From contig JANXYV010000126.1 of assembly GCA_025355875.1 (NCBI GenBank), positions 1 to 64,000 of the forward strand: 64,000 nt of DNA, written 5' to 3'. Below the pieces are notes generated by a model. It searched no databases and was not told the origin of the DNA. It saw only the letters and a list, made by a program, of their open reading frames with translations. This document shows, in pieces, positions 60,441-64,000 of the stretch (position 1 is the stretch's first letter; every line of letters begins with the position of its first letter). This stretch comes from Prolixibacteraceae bacterium (GTDB lineage Bacteria > Bacteroidota > Bacteroidia > Bacteroidales > Prolixibacteraceae). Both the position numbers and the translations under genes were made by a program.

Positions 60441-61447
60441 GGTGTATTCTTTAAAATTGAACTTTTCACAAGATAATCCGCTCCGTAAAGTGCTGCCGAA
60501 TCCGGAAATTTAGCTTCCACCAGTATCACTTTTCCCCAGGGAGTCCAGGCATGCTGGTTCACTCTTTCCTGAAGGTATGGCAAAATAATGGAAGAGCTTT
60601 TCATAATTCCTCCGCTCAGGATAATCATTTCCGGATCGAAAGCATGAATCATGGTGATAATTCCGGCAGCCCAGGCTGAAAGGCAATGTTCAAGCACATC
60701 GTTGGCAACTTTGTTACCATTTTCAGCGTGATGGAAAAGGGCTTTAAAATCGAGTACTGGCTCGTTTTTCATGGCGCTGCTGTTAAATTCTGGATGTTCT
60801 TTCAATAACGAAGGTAGCCGCCAGGTTGATGCTTCGGCTTCGACACACCCAATATTTCCGCAAGTGCAGGCAGTTCCGTGGTGGTCGATTACAAAATGGC
60901 CACCCAAATTTCCGGCCTGAAAATGTTTGCCTTTCAATAATTTTCCTTCTATCAGCACAGCCGAACCAATTCCGGTACCCATGGTAACCATCACCAGGTT
61001 TTCACATCCCATCCCTGCTCCATGCTGCCATTCGCCCAACAAAGCCATTCGTGCATCGTTTTCGGCAAAAAGCGGACAGTTCCAGTTTGTTTTTGCCCAG
61101 GCAACCAGATCGGTTTCGGGGCCGTCGTCGTATTTTTGATTGGTTGAAAGAATTCGGTTTTGCGACGAATCGACCAGCCCGGCAAACGAAAAACCAATTC
61201 CCAGAACAGCTTCCGGCTGAACCTGATTGGCTTGCAGAATTTGATCAATCGCCAATTGCATTTCGGGAAGCTGGGCTTTCAATCCTGCCGCAGATTGCGC
61301 CGGAATTTCTTTCCGATCAAAGAGTTCGCCTGATTTCAGCAACCCGATTTTGATGATGGTTCCTCCGAGATCGATGGCAATTACAGCTTCCCTCCATCCC
61401 CATCCAATAGAGGGGGAGACAGAATAAGTATGCGGAGCTTTTCTCAT
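60437..61447 (-). CDS. ROK family sugar kinase (glucokinase-like)
   Basis: 336 residues. ATP-binding VIAIDLGGTIIKIGLLKSG begins only at about residue 22, VTMGTGIGSAVLIEG is the second phosphate loop, and the zinc-binding ROK signature is CTCGNIGCVEAEAS, preceded by GHFVIDHHG. It phosphorylates an intracellular hexose such as glucose, mannose or an N-acetylhexosamine. The first 21 residues (MRKAPHTYSVSPSIGWGWRE) are unlike other ROK proteins and are largely encoded by the repeat at 61386-61418, so the original start has been displaced. It lies 22 bases after the MFS porter gene and overlaps the GH2 gene. Confidence 0.88.
   Translation of the reverse strand: MRKAPHTYSVSPSIGWGWREAVIAIDLGGTIIKIGLLKSGELFDRKEIPAQSAAGLKAQLPEMQLAIDQILQANQVQPEAVLGIGFSFAGLVDSSQNRILSTNQKYDDGPETDLVAWAKTNWNCPLFAENDARMALLGEWQHGAGMGCENLVMVTMGTGIGSAVLIEGKLLKGKHFQAGNLGGHFVIDHHGTACTCGNIGCVEAEASTWRLPSLLKEHPEFNSSAMKNEPVLDFKALFHHAENGNKVANDVLEHCLSAWAAGIITMIHAFDPEMIILSGGIMKSSSIILPYLQERVNQHAWTPWGKVILVEAKFPDSAALYGADYLVKSSILKNTP
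61386..61418. repeat. second copy of the palindromic element, at the 5' end of the ROK gene
   Basis: Same 33-base length as the copy at 57844-57876, more diverged from a perfect palindrome (CCATC/GAGGGGG side). It encodes SPSIGWGWREA ahead of the ROK ATP-binding strand and therefore supplies most of an unusual N-terminal extension. Confidence 0.65.
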
Positions 61448-61469
61448 TTCTTATTTCTCATTTGTGTTC

Positions 61470-62792
61470 CTATTTCGCAAATTCCTTTTCGAGTTCTTCC
61501 AGCGTTTTGCCTTTGGTTTCAGGAACATATTTCAATACAAAAACAAGATTGGCCAGACAGATCAGCGCGAAAATCAAAAAAGTCAAGCCTCCGCTTAGTT
61601 TTTCAAGCATCACCGGAAACGATATGCTGACTACCGTGCAGGCAATCCACAGCGATACAATGGCAATCGACATTCCTTTGCTGCGCAGGCGATTCGGAAA
61701 CAATTCCGCGGCCACTACCCAAAGTGCAGGTCCGAGGGAAGCGGCAAAAAATGCAATGTATCCAAGGATAAATACTAGTACCAAAACTCCGGAAGTTTGC
61801 TTGAAAAAATAAAGCGCCGAAAGTCCCGACAACATCAGCATCATTCCGGTCGAACCGATTGTAATCAGTTTTTTTCGGCCAAAACGGTCGATCAAGACCA
61901 TGGCAACCAAGGTAAAAACCAGGTTTGTTCCGCCAATCAGGATGGTTTGTAAAAGAGCCGAATCGTTGCTCTGACCTACATTGGCGAATATTTTAGGTGC
62001 GTAATACATGATGGTATTGATTCCGGTGATCTGCTGAAAAACCGACAAAACGATGCCGATGAAAAGCAACGGTCTGATTTTTGGGGCCAGTAATTCTTTA
62101 AAAGTGGGTTCTTTCAGGTTTTTCAGGGTTTGCTCAATCTCGGCTAATTCGCCTTTGGCCAGTTCTTTTCCTGAAGTTTTAACCAAAACATTCAAGGCAT
62201 CCTGTTTCCGGCTTTTGGCGACCAGCCAACGCGGACTTTCAGGAACTAAAAACAGGCTAAAAAACAACAATACTGCGGGAGCTGCCATGACCAGCAACAT
62301 CCATCGCCAGTTATTTTCGCCGGTTCCAACCAGTAAATAGTTACTGAAAAATGCGACCAAAATCCCGATGACGATGGTCAATTGGTTAAGCGAAACCAAG
62401 GTTCCGCGGTATTTCGCCGGAGCAAGTTCGGCAATGTACATGGGCGAAAGGATGGATGCTACTCCAACAGCAATTCCACCTAAAATTCTCGAAAAAAGGA
62501 AAAAGTAAAGGGAATGTGCTGAGGCGCTTCCGATGGCCGAAAAGAAAAACAATAATGCGGCCAACATCAGCACTTTTTTGCGGCCATAATGATCGCCCGC
62601 TTTTCCGGCGATAAAAACACCGGCAATACAGCCAAATAACAAACTACTGACTGTCCAGCCTAATTGCGCTTCAGACAAGCCGAAATAAGGTTGAATGAAA
62701 TTGATGGTTCCGGAGATCACCGCAGTGTCGAATCCGAACAAAAGTCCGCCAAGTGCGGCTACAACTGAGATGAGAATGACGTATGATTTCAT
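61470..62792 (-). CDS. MFS sugar porter (sugar:H+ symporter, XylE/GlcP-like)
   Basis: 440 residues, twelve membrane helices. Sugar-porter signatures are all present: GGLLFGFDTAVISG in helix 1, GDHYGRKKVL after helix 2, RILGGIAVGVASILSPMYIAELAPAKYRGTLVSLNQL, the PESPRWL after helix 6, QQITGINTIMYYAPKIF in helix 7, DRFGRKKL and the C-terminal PETKGKTLEELE. It brings a hexose or xylose across the inner membrane by proton symport. First intact gene of the kinase/isomerase cluster, so glucose or mannose is likely. Confidence 0.93.
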   Translation of the reverse strand: MKSYVILISVVAALGGLLFGFDTAVISGTINFIQPYFGLSEAQLGWTVSSLLFGCIAGVFIAGKAGDHYGRKKVLMLAALLFFFSAIGSASAHSLYFFLFSRILGGIAVGVASILSPMYIAELAPAKYRGTLVSLNQLTIVIGILVAFFSNYLLVGTGENNWRWMLLVMAAPAVLLFFSLFLVPESPRWLVAKSRKQDALNVLVKTSGKELAKGELAEIEQTLKNLKEPTFKELLAPKIRPLLFIGIVLSVFQQITGINTIMYYAPKIFANVGQSNDSALLQTILIGGTNLVFTLVAMVLIDRFGRKKLITIGSTGMMLMLSGLSALYFFKQTSGVLVLVFILGYIAFFAASLGPALWVVAAELFPNRLRSKGMSIAIVSLWIACTVVSISFPVMLEKLSGGLTFLIFALICLANLVFVLKYVPETKGKTLEELEKEFAK

Positions 62793-62829
62793 CTGTCTAT
62801 AATTTGTTTTTTAATTGTCAGATATCTTG

Positions 62830-62847
62830 TCCCGATGAATATCGGGA
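62830..62847. repeat. TCCCGAT/ATCGGGA hairpin
   Basis: Seven-base arms with a four-base loop in the gap between the barrel-fold gene and the MFS gene. No T tract follows; of the same kind as other short intergenic palindromes in this window. The rest of this 127-base gap shows nothing clear. Confidence 0.5.
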
Positions 62848-62919
62848 GAACTCCCATATAATGGTCATCCTCCTGTGTGTGAAAGGATTTCTCGTAATAG
62901 TTTCATTCTTTCTTGATAA

Positions 62920-64000
62920 TTAGAGTTTTATTTCCATTTCAATGCTTTGTTTCCCTCCAACCGTAATACTTTCAGGAGAGCTAGTCCACAGTTTTTTATG
63001 TACTACAACTTTTTCGGGAAGGTATGCCGATTCGAGAAACGCAAGTTTGAACCTAACTTTGTCAGCCTTGGCGTTAACCACGAGCGACAGATTAATGCGA
63101 CCGAATGGCGTGCAGATTTTATTTAGACTTATTTTTGCATGAGCCTTGATCCATTGTTTTGGCAGGGCTTCAAAAAGGTGCAATTCTTTTCCTCGGTCAA
63201 TTTCAATAGCATGAACAATCATCCTGATAAATTCGGCACTGGCCCAGTTGTGCGGCATATCGCCAACTTCCTCACTACCTTTACCTAAGGGCTTTTGCTC
63301 CTCGCGCCATACCATTGTGGGTGACGAATGATTGGCATAATCGTAGAGTAGTTGCGGAATTCCTTCGGTTTTGCCCAACCACTGCAGTGCGTGACTGTTG
63401 AACGAACTGAAATAGTTCCACAATCCATCTTTCATCCATCCGGTATCGAAAACCAATCCTTCTTCGCGGTGGCTGTTAATCATATCAATCGTTTGGCAAG
63501 CCCATTTTTTCAGTTCCTGACCTTCGTCGAACAACTGACCCGGATACACCGATTGACAAAATGCCCACTGACCTTTTTGCGCCGGATAGTTGCCTTCATT
63601 GTGAATCATAACTGGTAAATAACTGTTTCCCTTTTCATCTTTTCGGATGTCGGTTCTGGCTTTAACCATGAAATTTGACAAAAATGAATCGAAATCTTTT
63701 TGCCATCGGTTTGCCTGTTCTGTTTTCCCTATCCATTTGGCAGCTCCGATAGCCCATTTCATGCCACTCAGGCACCATTCTGTGTTCGAATAATCGTTTC
63801 CGAAAGCGATACCTCCGTCAACATTTCCGGCTGGCAACAAACCGTAACCTGGTTTTGTTGAATCAGCCATTGCTTCGCTGCGCAGGGTTTTAATACGGTT
63901 CATGCAGCCCTCTATAACCGACCAGTTTTGTTCGAGCCAGTCTTTATCCTGAGTAAGCCTAGCATGACGGATAATCATAAACGGAACCAATCCATTTTCC
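62920..64000 (-). CDS. (alpha/alpha)6-barrel glycosidase-like protein, partial
   Basis: Only the C-terminal 360 residues are in the window; the frame stays open to 64000 (reading ENGLVPFMIIRHARLTQD), so the gene continues to the right. Helix-rich segments such as GGIAFGNDYSNTEWCLSGMKWAIGAAKWIGKTEQANRWQKD, GTGWMKDGLWNYFSSFNSHALQWLGKTE-like helices and DMPHNWASAEFIRMIVHAIE have the pattern of an (alpha/alpha)6 barrel, followed by a small beta domain (LHLFEALPKQW to the end) as in GH78, GH63 or GH95-type enzymes. Not assigned to a family. Its position upstream of the MFS porter suggests it belongs to the same sugar cluster. Confidence 0.65.
   Translation of the reverse strand, partial: ENGLVPFMIIRHARLTQDKDWLEQNWSVIEGCMNRIKTLRSEAMADSTKPGYGLLPAGNVDGGIAFGNDYSNTEWCLSGMKWAIGAAKWIGKTEQANRWQKDFDSFLSNFMVKARTDIRKDEKGNSYLPVMIHNEGNYPAQKGQWAFCQSVYPGQLFDEGQELKKWACQTIDMINSHREEGLVFDTGWMKDGLWNYFSSFNSHALQWLGKTEGIPQLLYDYANHSSPTMVWREEQKPLGKGSEEVGDMPHNWASAEFIRMIVHAIEIDRGKELHLFEALPKQWIKAHAKISLNKICTPFGRINLSLVVNAKADKVRFKLAFLESAYLPEKVVVHKKLWTSSPESITVGGKQSIEMEIKL

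Overview
The window reads as chromosomal DNA of a glycan-degrading, probably fermentative member of the Bacteroidota. The evidence is a type IX secretion sorting tail on a GH3 enzyme, several TAnnTTTG -7 boxes typical of Bacteroidota, weak Shine-Dalgarno use, many secreted glycosidases, and pta-ackA and ptb-buk fermentation pairs. A Prolixibacteraceae/Marinilabiliales-like origin is my inference, not a demonstrated placement. There are no tRNA or rRNA genes, no CRISPR array and no intact insertion sequence. One RNA gene is clear: rnpB, on the minus strand.  Layout: (1) 1-2.8 kb: an AT-rich three-gene cassette with a textbook promoter, encoding a PD-(D/E)XK nuclease-like protein, a beta-CASP metallo-beta-lactamase RNase-like protein and an unknown protein. 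It is followed by a 0.2-kb array of small hairpins. (2) 3.3-11.6 kb: acid-producing energy metabolism, pta / 3-hydroxyacyl-CoA dehydrogenase / ackA, then an M16 peptidase, then ptb / buk. (3) 11.7-19.3 kb: CE15-type esterase, rhamnulokinase, YgiQ radical SAM protein, rnpB, and a secreted GH3 glucosidase. (4) 19.3-30.8 kb: one long minus-strand cluster with a beta-helix GH141-like protein, a URO-D-family protein, a large lipoprotein, a Gfo/Idh/MocA oxidoreductase, an Fe-dependent alcohol dehydrogenase, an ABM monooxygenase and a GH36-like protein. It is headed by a broken LacI gene whose 20-bp palindromic operator survives. (5) 30.9-37 kb: ABC exporter, purB, lipocalin, NfeD-type protease, SIMPL protein. 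(6) 37.1-41.4 kb: ribokinase-like kinase, sugar transporter and deoC, with a GntR-type operator lying on the -33 box of the deoC promoter; then a second Fe-ADH. (7) 41.4-45.1 kb: FRG-domain protein, GH36/31-like glycosidase, SIS sugar isomerase. (8) 45.2-48.5 kb: the classical thrS-infC-rpmI-rplT operon. infC most likely starts at a rare AUA codon behind a perfect AGGAGG. (9) 48.6-64 kb: DPP4-type peptidase, GH38 mannosidase, then a minus-strand sugar cluster: a barrel-fold protein cut by the window edge, MFS sugar porter, ROK kinase, GH2, class I mannose-6-phosphate isomerase-like protein, GH-A hydrolase and cupin glucose-6-phosphate isomerase.  Taken together, secreted glycosidases and esterases release sugars, the MFS and GRP-type transporters import them, and ROK, rhamnulokinase and ribokinase phosphorylate them. 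Cupin and zinc isomerases feed glycolysis, DeoC makes acetaldehyde and glyceraldehyde-3-phosphate, Fe-ADHs dispose of aldehydes, and Pta-Ack / Ptb-Buk recover ATP from acyl-CoA. No SusC/SusD pair is present.  Points most worth checking: the nuclease/beta-CASP cassette; a GC-rich palindromic element that sits in the same reading frame inside two nearby genes (24 of 33 bases identical by eye); the two regulator-operator arrangements; the infC start; and a perfect 26-bp inverted repeat beside a glycosidase-like gene remnant.
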